Part shown: piece by piece, positions 48,065 through 59,487 of the stretch
Layout of the letters: every line of letters begins with the position of its first letter
How positions within the stretch are numbered: the stretch's first letter is position 1
Assembly (NCBI RefSeq): GCF_014529535.1
Contig: NW_023503374.1
Coordinates: 1,488,001 to 1,552,000 of the forward strand
Direction: 5' to 3'
DNA: 64,000 nt
Source of the DNA: Bradysia coprophila
Taxonomy: Eukaryota > Arthropoda > Insecta > Diptera > Sciaridae
Position numbers and translations under genes: made by a program
Notes under the pieces: model-generated
What the model saw: only the letters and a program-made list of their open reading frames with translations
What the model was told of the DNA's origin: nothing
Database searches by the model: none

Positions 48065-49188
48065 AAAGGCTGTCCACAAGGCGGAGTCCTACCACCCCTA
48101 CTCTACATCTTAGTGAAAGACAGCATTCTGAAAATCCTCAACGACTCAGGCTACTTCTCACAAAGTTTTGCCGATGACCTAAGCGTCATCCTAATTGGCG
48201 CATTTGTAAACACCCTCTGCGATCTTATGCAAAACGCTTTCAAATTAATAGAAAATTGGTGCAGACAGCAAGAACAAACGGTAAATACGGAGAAAACGAA
48301 ACTAGTTATTTTCACAAAAAAAAGGAAAGTATCAGGCTTTAAAGCACCAGTAATCTTCGGTAAAGCAATCGAATTATCCACCTCGGCAAAAATTCTAGGC
48401 CCAACCTTAGACAATAAGCTCAGCTTCATTCCTCACGCTAAACTCTGCCTTCAAAAAGGTCTGTCAACCCTGTGGATGTGCCGTAGCGCTATCGGTAAAA
48501 ACTGTGGTCTCAAACCTAAAGTCTCACACTGGATTTATACCGCGATAGTACGTCCAAGAATAGCATTTGCCTCGTTCATTTGGTGGCCGCGTTGCCACAT
48601 AAAATCAGTCCAAAAACAATTAGCTAAAATCCAAAGACTTGCTCTGATTAGCATCACAGGTGCGATGAAAACCACCCCAACAGCAGCCTTAGAGGCAATG
48701 CTCAATATCGAACCATTGCACATCTACATAGAATCAGCAGCCAGAGCCACCTGCCTGAGATTGCACCAATCCTCACAACTAATCCTCACAAAGCTAACTA
48801 TGGTCACGCCAGCCTGTGGACCAAAATGGAATCCGAGAATCCAGAAATTGGCATGCCAGTTGATACCATCACCCCAACCTACCGATTCGACAAACAATTT
48901 ACAACCAAATTCCCATCTAGGAATGATTGGTTAGTAAATAAGGCTATCGACAACGACAGCAATTTCACTTGGTTCTCAGACGGATCCAGAAAAACCAACC
49001 TCGCTGGTGCAGGCATATACTGCCGAGAAACGGAAGAATCTCACTCATTCCCACTGGGGAGAACGGCCACAATATTCCAATCCGAAATCTATGGCATCCT
49101 TAGCTGTGGCAGGAAACTCCTGATCAGAAACACCCATGATCAAAAAATCTGCATCTGTTCGGACAGCCAAAGCTCAATTGACGCTATC
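48065..49188 (+). pseudogene. RT-RNase H polyprotein, first fragment
   Basis: Coding remnant of the I/LOA-like LINE: reverse transcriptase from the CPQGG motif to about 48830, then a frameshift into the frame carrying the amino-terminal half of RNase H up to ICSDSQSSIDAI, where the second RTE element has inserted. Catalytic acidic residues of RNase H (Asp in FSDGS, Glu in QSEIYG, Asp in CSDSQS) are still present. Confidence 0.85.
49177..49188. repeat. Target-site duplication, left, of the second RTE element
   Basis: ATTGACGCTATC, repeated exactly at 52513-52524. The duplicated codons spell IDAI of the interrupted RNase H. Confidence 0.92.
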
Positions 49189-52100
49189 TTCTTTTTCAGC
49201 CTGTTTCTATCCACTGCTGGATGTAGGCCTCTCGAACTTCTTTCCATTTCGTACGATCCATTGCCATTTGCTGCCAGTTTGTACCTGCAATATTCTTAAT
49301 TCCGTTTGTCCATCTCTCTGGTGGTCTACCTATAGCTCGTCTTTTATATGGTCGCCAGTTCATGATCTTTTTGGTCCAACGTTCGTCTGTCCTTCTTGCA
49401 ATATGTCCCGCCCAGCTCCATTTCAGAGATGCTATTCTTTCCATGACATCAACGACCTTGGTTTGTTGTCGAATCCATTGATTCGTCATTCTGTCTCTGA
49501 GTGTTATTCCAAGCATACTCCGTCCCATGGCTCTTTGTGTCACTCTCAATTTATCTTCGGATGCTTTTGTTAAAGTTAACGTTTCCGCTCCATAAGTGAG
49601 CACTGGAAGGACACAAGTGTCGAAAACTTTGCGTTTCAGACTATTATTCATTTTGCTTTTGAAAATTAGTCTGAGTTTTCCGAACGCTGCCCATGCAAGA
49701 CCAATCCTACGTCTTATTTCTGCAGTTTGGTTGTCCAGACCTAACTTCAGTTTATGTCCTAGATATACATAGCTGTCGACTCGTTCAATGACAGTGTCAC
49801 CAATTTTGATTTCTCTATCGTCCCCGATGTTGGTCATGACTTTTGTTTTCGATAAGTTCATCTTGAGGCCAACTTTGCTCGCCTCTTCACTTAACTGTTG
49901 TAGCATAAGCTGAGCCTGACCTAGATTCGCTGCTATCGGTACAATGTCATCAGCGAAGCGGAGATTGCTCAGGTACTCTCCATTTATCTTTATTCCCATT
50001 TTACTCCAGTTTAACTTCCTAAAAATACTCTGCAGAATCGCCGTGAACAATTTCGGTGAAATGGTGTCACCCTGCCTTACACCTCGGCCAATTCTGAATT
50101 TCTCCGTGCTCTTATGAAGTTTTATACATGAAGTAGCATTTTTGTACACATATCGAATTGTGTTGGAGTACCTTGAGTCTACTCTACATTCGTCTAATGC
50201 GTCCAATATCGACCATGTTTCCACTGAATCGAAAGCTTTTTCGAAGTCTATGAATAGCAAGACTATGCCGATGTTGTATTCACGACACTTCTCAATAAGC
50301 GTTCTCATCACCTGCAAATGGTCGTTTGTGCTGAAACCAGATCTGAAAGCAGCTTGTTCAACAGGTTGGTAGAAGTCGAACTTGTTAATGTTCCTCTTCG
50401 TAATGATTTTCATAAACAACTTGTAGAGTGTTGACAATAGGCTTATGGGTCGGTAATTTTCCAGCTTTGTTCCTTTTTTATGCAGCAATGTAATTACCGC
50501 ATTTTCCCAGGCTTCTGGTACTTCTTCCCATTGGAGACATTGATTAAACAAAGCCGTGATTGCCTTTAATAATGAGTCTCCACCTAGTTTAATGGCTTCC
50601 ACTGGAACACCATCTTCTCCGGGAGACTTTTTGTTTTTTCATCTCGGCTACTGCAGCTTTGACTTCATCAACAGTTATGTCGGGCATATCCTCCGATCCC
50701 ACGTTTCTTATTATTGGTCTATCTTCGGTTTCTTCCGTTGGGCTCTGTCTTGCTGAAGAAAACAAATTCTCATAAAATTCTGTTGCAATGTTTAATATCG
50801 CATTTCGATCCGTTTGGATCGTTCCTGTTTTGTCTCATAATTTGAAGATTTCTTTTTTGGCGTTTGTCATTTTTCTCCGTAGGACTTTCATATTGCAGTT
50901 AGCTTCAATTATGTTTTGAGCCAATTGGACATTATATTTTCTTTCATCTGATCTCCTTGCTTTGTTGATACTTGTAGACAGGTTCCGGTATTCCACCGAA
51001 TCTCGTCCTCCGTTTTTTACCAACTCTGCTCTGCTTGCGATCAGGTCTAATGTTTCTCTGCTGAGTTTTGATTCTTTCCCTTGGACGGATTTGCATTTGG
51101 ATTTCATGAAACCCATTATTGTATCGACGATTTTGGTATTCAATTCGTCCAATGTTTCACATTGATTGTTGACGTTATCTAATTCGGCAGTCATTTTCGT
51201 AGCAAATTCTTCATTTTGTGTGTAAAGCCGTTGTACGTCAATCCTTTCACTTTTCTGAACTAGTTGTGATCTTTGAAATCTGGTATTTAACGTGACTCTT
51301 GCACGAACCATTCGGTGATTACTACCGGTTGAAAAATTGTTTAGGACCGTAACGTTCTTAACGGTTGACTTACAGCCAGTTATGATGTAATCGATCTCAT
51401 TTTTCGTTACACCATCTGCACTAGCCCAAGTCCATTTCCGTTGAGGCTTTCCTGCAAAAAATGAATTCATTGCGTACAAATTGTGTTGCTGTAAGAAGTT
51501 GAGTAAAGTATTTCCACGCTCATTTCTTTGGTCGTTGCTAAAACTACCAACAGAAACTTCGGAGTCTTCTTCTCGTTTTCCCAGCTTCGCATTGAAATCA
51601 CCGATTAGATATTGGTAATGTGAAGGGTTTTCGTCCAGAGCTTTCTCGACATCTTCATAGAATCTTTCTACTTCTTCGTCATCATGTGTGGACGTGGGTG
51701 CGTAAACCTGAATTAATTTGACACTGTATCTGTTATTTATCTTCAGGCTTACGTATATCACTCGATCGGATATGCTTTTCGTGTGAATTATGCGATCCGA
51801 CCACCGCTTGTTTATGAACAATCCGACACCGTGCATCAGCATCTGACTGTCACTTCCTCGGTAGAAGAATGTATGCCCTGATTGTAATTTCAGGCATTCC
51901 TCTCCAGGTATTCTCACTTCGCTCACTCCCACAACATCCCATTTTATCTTCTTCCATTTCTTGCATTTTTTGTCTTGACGACAATGTTCTGGCATTATAT
52001 GTGGCAATGTATAATTCGTTATGGCTTCGTTTGAAGGTTTTTAGCATTAAAACACCACGCTTGCTACTGCGGGTTGGTGAGTATGAAAGCTTTACTTTGC

Positions 52101-52512
52101 TCGCCCCCGGTAATCCCGGTAATGACCCGCACATTTCTGCACGTTCCGGGACCACAGTGCCTATCAAAGTGCACAGTGCCCGACGGGGTAGTGTTACTCT
52201 CTTTGAACATTCTTTTCCATAAAGCTTTGCCCATTCTTTTGAACCTATCTGAGCAAAAGGTTATTCGTCCTTTAAAAGCTTAACCTAGTAGCTAATAAGA
52301 ATTCTGGGATCGTTCTATCCTTTGGCTTCCTGATCGTGTTGTTTCACCTCAACGTTGGTCCCTTAACCCCAATTCTTTCGGCTTCCAGCTCACGATTCAT
52401 TCATCCTTAAGATTGATCTATCTAATCCTATCTTATCTACTGCTACGTCCTCGTTAAACTTCATTCCCTCCACTCTTTTTCAAACTGGCTTGGGACAGTC
52501 TTTGGCGGTGTT
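49189..52512 (-). mobile_element. Second RTE-type retrotransposon, near full length, defective
   Basis: The 3324-bp insert is bounded by the 12-bp duplication ATTGACGCTATC. It carries an endonuclease-reverse transcriptase gene on the minus strand with a 5' region of about 450 bp. Its 3' end is GGCTGAAAAAGAA without poly(A) or obvious tandem repeats. It differs strongly in sequence from the RTE at 44840-47881, so it is a different family. Confidence 0.88.
49196..52060 (-). pseudogene. Defective RTE endonuclease-reverse transcriptase
   Basis: Read right to left: an amino-terminal segment IATYNARTLS in one frame, a frameshift near 51990, then the endonuclease (WDVVGVSEVR, YQYLIGDFNAKLGKRE, NEIDYIITG, SNHRMVRARV). 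An in-frame TGA lies at 50835-50837, and a frameshift near 50630 follows in an A-rich run. The reverse transcriptase comes next (ENYRPISLLSTLYKLF, LLFIDFEKAFDSV, GVRQGDTISPKLF, LRFADDIVPIA, YLGHKLKLG) and an RTE-type C-terminus (WAGHIARR, GRPPERW). At least three disabling lesions; catalytic FADD is still readable. Confidence 0.88.
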
Positions 52513-53211
52513 ATTGACGCTATCAGTGCCTTTAAATTCCAATCGGCTCTGGTGTTGAATTGCTACGATACCATCCAAAGACTCGCCTCAACCAACACAG
52601 TAACCATATTATGGGTACCAGGACACAGTAATATTGAAGGTAACGAACTGGCCGACGAGCTTGCAAGAGCAGGCGCAGAAAAACTCCCTCTAGGGCCAGA
52701 GCCTCGACTAAAAGCTCCCCCATCTTATTTCAAAAAAGTAAACCTAGAATGGAAAAAAAAGCTTTCACGAAACATTGGAAGTCTATCACCCACGCCCGCC
52801 AATCTAAAAACAACATCTCAATTAGCCAAAAGAAGTCAAGATACTTCCTATCGCTTAGCAAGAAAAACATCAAAAGAATCACCGGCGTCCTCACAGGTCA
52901 CTGTTTCCTAAACAAACACGCCCATACAATCGGCGTACACAACGACCCCCACTGCAACAAATGTGGAGAAATAGAATCATCCGAACACTTCCTATGTAAA
53001 TGCCCAGCGTACATAACTGAAAGAGCCAAATGCCTAGGAGCCTACATCCTCCCACATAACATAATTTGGAGCATTTCACCTAACCATATACTCGATTACC
53101 TCAACATAACAAACAGGTTGTAGGTAATTATAAATGGGTAAGCACAACAGGCCCACTGGAGGCTTAGGTGCAGGGGTTCGTCATACCCACTCATACTAAA
53201 CTAAACTAAAC
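52513..53211 (+). pseudogene. RT-RNase H polyprotein, second fragment and 3' end
   Basis: Continues the interrupted RNase H exactly where it was cut: SSIDAI on the left joins AFKFQSALVLNCYDTIQR on the right after removing one target duplication. It includes the His-containing WVPGHSNIEGNELADELA, a frameshift near 52755, the cysteine motif CNKCGEIESSEHFLC, a stop at about 53121 and the (ACTAA)n tail. Confidence 0.85.
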
Positions 53212-53718
53212 TAAGACCTTTGTGGAACAAAGTGTTTGGGTTGACGATCTCGAAACGCACGATAGACGAAATCACTGACATTGCGTAGCTGGTAATGATG
53301 ATGTTGGCCCACGTACGAAATGAAGTGGTGTAGGTATTCTGGTTTTAATATTATTAATCGTATGGCAGATACTACATTTTCATTCACATCTTCATTAAAT
53401 TAATTCACTAAATTTCTAAGTCCAAGTTCTTAAGCCACTCAATGGCCTCCACCGTGACTAAATTCAAATCGCTCAAATCACCTGAGAAACGTCTAAGATG
53501 GCAATCACTCAAGATGTGATATGAACGTCATCGTGAACATCACGATTCGTTGTCTTACACTTAGTAGATTTAGCTCGTTCAGCATTGATTTGATACTTTT
53601 GCTCGTTCTGCATCGTAAAATGATTCGAAGAGCTCGATTTTGTAGTTTTTGAAGTCTATCGAATTCATTAAAGTTGCACAGGTACAGGACTGACGCACAG
53701 TAATCGAAACGCCAATGC

Positions 53719-53835
53719 TATTCGCAGATTCTGCGAATAGTGTTTCTTGTAGACTAATCGCAGATTCTGCGAATAGTGTTTCCTTGTGACTAATCGCAGA
53801 ATCTGCGAATAGTGTTTCCTGATGACTATTCGCAG
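53719..53835. repeat. 36-bp tandem repeat, three copies
   Basis: Units start at 53725, 53761 and 53797, each containing CAGATTCTGCGAATAGTGTT and TCCTTGTGACTAATCG variants. Each unit contains the small palindrome CGCAGATTCTGCG. A single diverged copy lies at about 55147-55180. Confidence 0.85.
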
Positions 53836-54424
53836 GAACGTTTTCATTGAAAATACAGAAATTAGACGAAAATTTATTTTTTCGTTACTTCAATAGTTCA
53901 ACCTTAATGCTGAAGGGGTTCCTTATATGCGACGACGAACTCCAAAAATAAACCAAAATAAATGGTTAGTTCTTTCGGGTGACGGAAATTTATTTGTTAA
54001 CATTCAATCCCTGCATTCTGTCAATTTCTTTCTTCCAAGGTGGTGAAGAGTCAAATCATCCATATACTATTCTGATACGAAAATAAATGGTTATGGTGAC
54101 TTTTGTTCGATTCTTGGAAATTATTCTTCTACGCAACTGAACGGTTTTTCTGAGTCCTCTGAGGTCCCATAACCCTAACAATACTCTGTTTTCCCTTTCA
54201 AAAAAACATTTTTTTTGCTTGATGACCATACCGTGAAAATCCATACAAAATTCGGAAAAAATTAAAAACATTCTATGCGGAAGGATCTGCTCAGATATGG
54301 TGTAACGGCTTTTCAGTGTCTGGTCCCATTACTCGCAGGAATACTCATTTTTTGGGTACCCTTTCGAAAAACTTTTCCTCATTTGAGGGCTACCGTAAGG
54401 CATTTTGTTCGATCCTAGAGAATA
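53836..54424. other. No gene seen
   Basis: AT-rich intergenic sequence. Two similar passages (CTGAGTCCTCTGAGGTCCCA then TTTCGAAAAA-type words, and GTCTGGTCCCATTACTCGCA) hint at an old duplicated repeat, but boundaries are unclear. Confidence 0.3.
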
Positions 54425-54432
54425 CATCGAAT

Positions 54433-54673
54433 TAAATAGCCTCAATACAAACAACACACACTCTACGGATAATAGCGGCAGAGTCGAAATTTTGCTTGAT
54501 TTTTGCAAGTGGTTCCAGGTGGTTCCGGGTGGTTCCCGTGGTCCAATCGAAAAGTGATGTATGGAAGGTGCCCTTTATTTTTGATAATGAATAAGTCGTC
54601 CATACATCATTTTGTCCAAAAACTTCAAATTTAGTCTATATAATTTTGGGTCATTTTGACTCTGCCGCTATTA
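54433..54673. mobile_element. Second copy of the 8123-8398 MITE, with an alternative right terminus
   Basis: The 241-bp element starts with the same TAAATAGCCTCAATACAAAC end, but its right end stops at GACTCTGCCGCTATTA, about 34 bp short of the full inverted repeat. It is nevertheless flanked by a perfect 8-bp duplication CATCGAAT (54425-54432, 54674-54681), so the shortened end is a real transposition junction. Its interior is inverted relative to the first copy. Confidence 0.88.
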
Positions 54674-55912
54674 CATCGAATACATGCAACGTAGGGGCAA
54701 ATTTACAAATTTACGAAAAGTAATGTGGAAGCGATTTCTTGGATTCTAGCGAATCAATCCTTTTATGAAATGTAAAATGAATAGATTTTGGTCTATGCCG
54801 TTACGTTATGCTTCGTAGATGGTTAAATCCCCTAGCATATAGTATCGACCAAACCGCCTTTACTTTGCATTTTTACAAATGATAAATTTCGTAGGATCGA
54901 CATAAATGTTTTGGATTGGCCAGTTCTTTGGCCACCACTAGGATAAACTAGTGACCGAATTCCGCGAAGTAGTGACCATATAACGCTACAATCCATGTGT
55001 CCACAATAACAGTGTACCACATTTGGTCATATCGTTTGGTCGCAATTTCATGTCGGTCTATGAGAGAATTAAGGCTCGAATAGTGAAAAAATAAATAAAA
55101 TAAAACGCGCAAAAACATACAACATTTATCTTACGCCACTCTTTCCATCTGCGAATAGTGTTTCTTGGATCTATTAGCAGATGCTACAATATGTGACACC
55201 AGGCCCGTAGCTACGGGGGCACTAGGGGGGCTGAGCTCTGGACTACCTCTGAGCACCCTGGCAATGGATAAAAATGATAAAGTTGTGTAAAGATGCTAAC
55301 AGTCTCCGGATAGGATGTAAAAGCTATAGAAATTTTCTCTTTTTCTCTTTCGTAACCTCAGTAATCTTGGTTACCTTTTAACTTTTAACTCACAAAAAAA
55401 TTAATTTCAATTCATAATTGCCTTGAGTGGCAACTAGTGTAGAGTCAAAAAGAAAAAGAAACATTGAAACAAATGAAAACTCGAATTAAAGTGCGGTAGA
55501 GTAAATTCCAATTTGACGATTTCATATTTTCTTATACCAGCTTTTTTGAAAATAATAAAACTCGAATCTAGTACTACTGCTTAGCCTTGATTAGACCCGT
55601 ACGAAGTACTGGGGTCTGATAGGTTTACGCATACGTCTGTAACACGTCGAATTGGACTCCCTGAGTAAGGGGAAACCTATTGTGGTTGTCTAGAGATGCC
55701 AAATCCGCGAAAAAAAAAATGTCCGTCTGTCCGTCTGTCTGTCTGCACGATAACTTGAGTAAAACGCATCCGATTTTGAAAATTCTTTTTTTCCCCCGTT
55801 TGGTAATGTCAAAAGACAGGCTAAGTTCGAAGATGAGTGATTTTGGATCGACCCCTCCTGAGCTGGGGCCCAATAAGTGCTTTACGGTTTTTCGAAGATA
55901 TCTCCGGGGCGT

Positions 55913-57260
55913 TCGGACAAAATAACCCCGGACGAAATAAATCCGGACATAATGTCCCCTGGACAAAATAACCCCGGACAAAATAACCCGGACAAAATAA
56001 CTCCGGACAGAATAACTCCCAAATAAAAAAAACGATATAGTTACTCGAATATTTTCAATACACTCAATATATTCGAATATTCATGAGTACATGGTCGATA
56101 TGTTCGAATATAGTCGAGTACATAGTGGATGTATTCGAATATATTCGAGTATCTTGTCGAATATATTTGATATATGCGAATATAGTCGATATATTCGAAT
56201 ATAATCGATCATGTTTGCTATATGCGAATATAGGCGATACATACATACTAGTATGTAGTCGATATATTCGAATATAGTCTAGTTCTTAGTCGATATATTC
56301 GAATATAGTGGAGTGGAGTACTTAGTTGACATATTCGAATATAGTCGTTTATATTTGATATATGCGAATATAGTCGGTATATTCGAATGTAATCGGGTAT
56401 ATAGTCGATATGTTCGATGATAGTCTAGTACGTAGTCGATATATTCGAATATAGTCTAGTTCTTAGTCGATATATTTGAATATAGTGGAGTGGAGTACTT
56501 AGTTGATATATTCGAACATAGTCGTTTATATTTGATATATGCGAATATAGTCGGTATATTCGAATGTAATCGGGTATATAGTCGATATGTTCGATGATAG
56601 TCTAGTATGTAGTCGATATATTCGAATATAGTCTAGTTCTTAGTCGATATATTTGAATATAGTAGTGGAGTGGAGTACTTAGTTGATATATTCGAATATA
56701 GTCGTTTATATTTGATATATGCGAATATAGTCGGTATATTCGAATGAAATCGAGTATATAGTCGATATGTTCGATGATAGTCTAGTATGTAGTCGATATA
56801 TTCGAGTATAGTCTAGTTCTTAGTCGACATATTCGACGATAGTCTAGTATATAGTCAACATATTCGAATATAGTCGAGTACATAGTTGTAGTCCATATAT
56901 TCGATGATAGTAGACATATTCGAGTATAGAGTCAATATATTCAAATTAATAGTCGATATATTAGAATGTACTTGAGTATATAGTCGATATGTTCGAATAT
57001 ACTCAAGTATATAATTGATATAATTTAATAGATTATATGCTGCGCCGCAGGCCGTGGAAAATAAAAAAAAAATAAAAAAGCGGGGTCGAGGGGCGGCAGC
57101 CCCCGCAGAGGGGGGTGAAGGGGGGAGTATCCCCCCTTCAATGTCGTCATCATTTAGTCCAGGGGTTATTTTGTCCTGACCTGATCGGGGTTATTTTGAC
57201 CGGGGTTATTTTGTCCGGGTTATTTTGTCCGGAGTTATTTTGTCCGGGGTTAATAAGTCC
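55913..57260. mobile_element. Foldback-type insert with inverted GGACAAAATAACCCCGGAC minisatellite ends
   Basis: The left side has five to six copies of GGACAAAATAACCCCGGAC variants (55913-56025). The right side has the inverse, GTCCGGGGTTATTTTGTCC variants (57160-57255). This subterminal-repeat architecture is that of foldback elements. Between them lie the AT-rich array 56040-57010 and a G-rich hairpin near 57078-57140 (GGGGGTGAAGGGGGG / CCCCCCTTC). Confidence 0.65.
56040..57010. repeat. Satellite-like array of TCGATATATTCGAATATAG units with 177-bp higher-order period
   Basis: Roughly 20-bp units TCGATATATTCGAATATAG recur throughout. A higher-order block marked by AGTTCTTAGTCGATATATT begins at 56281, 56458, 56635 and (diverged) 56815, giving periods of 177, 177 and 180 bp. 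Each block also holds GTGGAGTGGAGTACTTAGTT. Confidence 0.85.
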
Positions 57261-58139
57261 TAGAGCCGGACATTTAAACGCTATACTCGTAAATGATACA
57301 TCGAATGAAAGATATTTACAATACCGATCGACAAAAAAAAAGTTTATGGAAATCGGATGACCGACTTGTGAGTTAGACCCCTTGGTGTGAAACAGGCACA
57401 GGGCGGCAAGCAGTTTTTGCTTGTAGGTCGGCCAAATTTGAACATATTTCGTTCGTTTTAGCTTTATTAGATAGGTATTGACCGTACCAATCAGGGAAAA
57501 AAAAGTTTATGAAATTATGTTCTCCGGAGCGTGAGCTAGGTCTCTTGGAGTGAGCTCTTATCTGGCTACTCGGCCGTACACAGTGAACGTGGAGTATTTT
57601 GTCAATATCTCGAGTAAATTTTGACCGAATTTCATGATTTTTTTTTTGTTTGAAAGGTATTAACGAATGTAAAGCGTCGGTACTATTTTCGGTTTCCTAA
57701 CAAAATGGCTGCCGGCGGCCATATTGGATTTTAGTAAAATTGAAGTATCTTGGGGAAAATGATGCTTAGAGAGTTTCTGTTAACATGGAAATAATGTGTT
57801 AAGTGTGAGGGGTTTCAGGGATTCCATATATGGACATCTATATATACCTATATACAGCTATATTGAGCTATATACAGGCATATAGAGCTATATAATAGCA
57901 TATTCCTGTGAAATGTTTATTTACAGTGAAATATAGGTAAATATAACGGTATATAGCTGTTTAAATAGGAATTTATGAAATTTGACTTCGTACGGGGCTG
58001 TCTATATTGCCTCTGGCAATTTAATTGTATATGATAACAAGGCAGAGATAGTTTTTCAGCAGAGAAGAAAATGAAGTAAGAGAAATGAAGAGTTTCACAT
58101 TAAAGGCTTTTGATACGAATAGGTGTTTCGTACGGGTCG

Positions 58140-59480
58140 GCGTTAGCTATGTTTTTTACTTACTCCGTTTACGTACCGTTTACTTTTCGTTTACTCCTTA
58201 AACAATTAAAAAGAGGCGTGGTTTAGCTAAACGGCGTGAGTGAAAATCAAGCATTAAGATCAACAATTAGAGTTGGTATGTACAAACTTAAATTACCAAA
58301 ATTTGAAATTATGAAATTGTCAAAAAACAGACTCGATCATTTTATTTTGCTTTCATTTTATTTTTCATATTGGACCGGGTCCTAGGAACGAAAAAATTAT
58401 TTCTAAATCCCAAACTTATTCAGATCAGTTACAGTCACGAAGAAGTCGGCGGCAAAAAATAAACTAGGTTCGAGTAGATTTTTTTAGCGAGGGACTCGTA
58501 ATTCATGAGTATGATTTTGAAAAGTGAGGGCAACTTTTGCGAATAAAAGTTTTCCGAAGTTTTCTTCAGTAGTAAGAACGGCATAGCCCGCACCAAATTT
58601 GAACTTAGACAGTCTGGCTATGAAACTTAAATTTGTCTTGCTAACTTCTCAGCAGTCTACGAATTTTTAGAAGTTACCTGAAAAAAGACAATTAGCATTT
58701 GATGCTCTAAAAGGTAACTACTGGTTAGGTGCCTTGACTTAACATTTAGGTTGACACAACTACATTGCTACAACTACAGCGATTGTCAATCTTTATTTTT
58801 TTTTTAATTTTCTAAAATTTTCGGTATTTTTCGAGAAAATTTTGGGAACGTAAAGAAAATTAAAGAACATTTTCTAAAAGGTAGATACTGACTTTAACTC
58901 CACTCAATGCCGGATTATCAAGTGAGAAAAAGAATTTTTTTAAAGTGGAAAATTGCCAAATTTTCTCGCTCGCTCCGCTCGCGAATATTTATTTCCTTAA
59001 TGAATTTTTATCAGTAATTTAACTCCATTGAATGTTTGCAACATTTATAATGTTTCTTTTTTGTCGATGAAATACTTAACGACCTCTACGGCTGGATAAT
59101 ATAAACACCTAAAATATGTATGTGTCGTGTCATCAACAAAGGTGATTGTAAAACCTGTTGGATAAATGGCTTCAAATTTTCTTCTAGAAAAAATCGCCTG
59201 CGCTCTTCAAATTACATTACATAAAAAATTAACTTTTTGTATTGGGCTTGAGCCCGTCTCAGATTTGGTCCTAGCTACGGGCCTGTGTGACACTGTTGCC
59301 CCATAATACGTGGCCCAATCAGCAAGAGTAGTTTGCTCAGTAGCAGATCAAGCAGAAAGACGCAAATATAATCACTACGTAGCACTGAAACGCGATTATG
59401 ATTTTACTCCAATTGCATTTGAAACGTTTGGTCCGATAACGCTTGTACGAATGTAGCAACGACATACAGAAACATCATGT
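58140..59480. other. No gene seen
   Basis: AT-rich intergenic DNA. GACTCGATCATTTTATTTTG at about 58331 is shared with the hairpin near 11555-11600. The words CGTAGCTACGGGGGCACTAG (about 55206) and CTAGCTACGGGCCTG (about 59272) suggest another interrupted repeat around the 55-58 kb element. Confidence 0.35.
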
Positions 59481-59487
59481 CGTTTAC

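Larger units (their letters stand above)
48065..53211 (+). mobile_element. 5'-truncated LINE with reverse transcriptase and RNase H (I/LOA-like), interrupted
   Basis: The element is flanked by the 13-bp duplication TAAGACCTTTGTG (48052-48064, 53212-53224). It begins abruptly inside the reverse transcriptase at KGCPQGGVLPPLLY and has SFADDLSVI. An RNase H domain follows with WFSDGSRKTNLAGAGIYC, QSEIYGIL, ICSDSQSSIDAI and, beyond the interruption, WVPGHSNIEGNELADELA. A cysteine motif CNKCGEIESSEHFLCKCPAY comes near the C-terminus. The 3' tail is (ACTAA)n at about 53195-53211. Besides the insertion at 49189-52524 there are two frameshifts (near 48830 and near 52755, the latter in an A run), so it is dead. 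RNase H places it in the I-type group; the exact clade is uncertain. Confidence 0.85.
44750..53715 (-). mobile_element. Old CR1/jockey-like LINE, split into three pieces by later insertions
   Basis: Pieces on the minus strand are 53225-53715 (reverse-transcriptase C-terminal region with a QKLQNRALRII motif, carrying stops and frameshifts), 47897-48064 (NKQFNELPVKLKDARSLGEF and ...VKEFWWIDENVC stop) and 44750-44839 (3' UTR ending in ATTCATTCATTCATTG, a short-repeat tail). Removing the insertions 44840-47896 and 48065-53224 restores one continuous 3' end, which is the main evidence that they belong together. The 5' end is truncated near 53715. Confidence 0.7.
55593..58138. mobile_element. 2.4-2.5 kb repeat element with GACCCGTACGAA ends, containing a satellite-like insert
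   Basis: The left end AGACCCGTACGAAGTACT (55593-55610) can pair with either ACTTCGTACGGGGCT (ending 57998) or TTCGTACGGGTC (ending 58138), so the right boundary is uncertain. Shared phrases with 10089-11691 show it is the same family. After the left end comes (TGTCCGTC)n-like sequence at about 55721-55745. The middle is occupied by the 55913-57260 insert. No transposase-sized ORF. Confidence 0.6.

Noticed and set aside
53719-53835. Possible CRISPR-like array
   Set aside because: The 36-bp units are directly adjacent with no unique spacers, and the context is an insect genome.
55680-55981. Open frames on both strands in the CCCGTACGAA element
   Set aside because: They read through (TGTCCGTC)n and GGACAAAATAACC minisatellites and are repeat artefacts.
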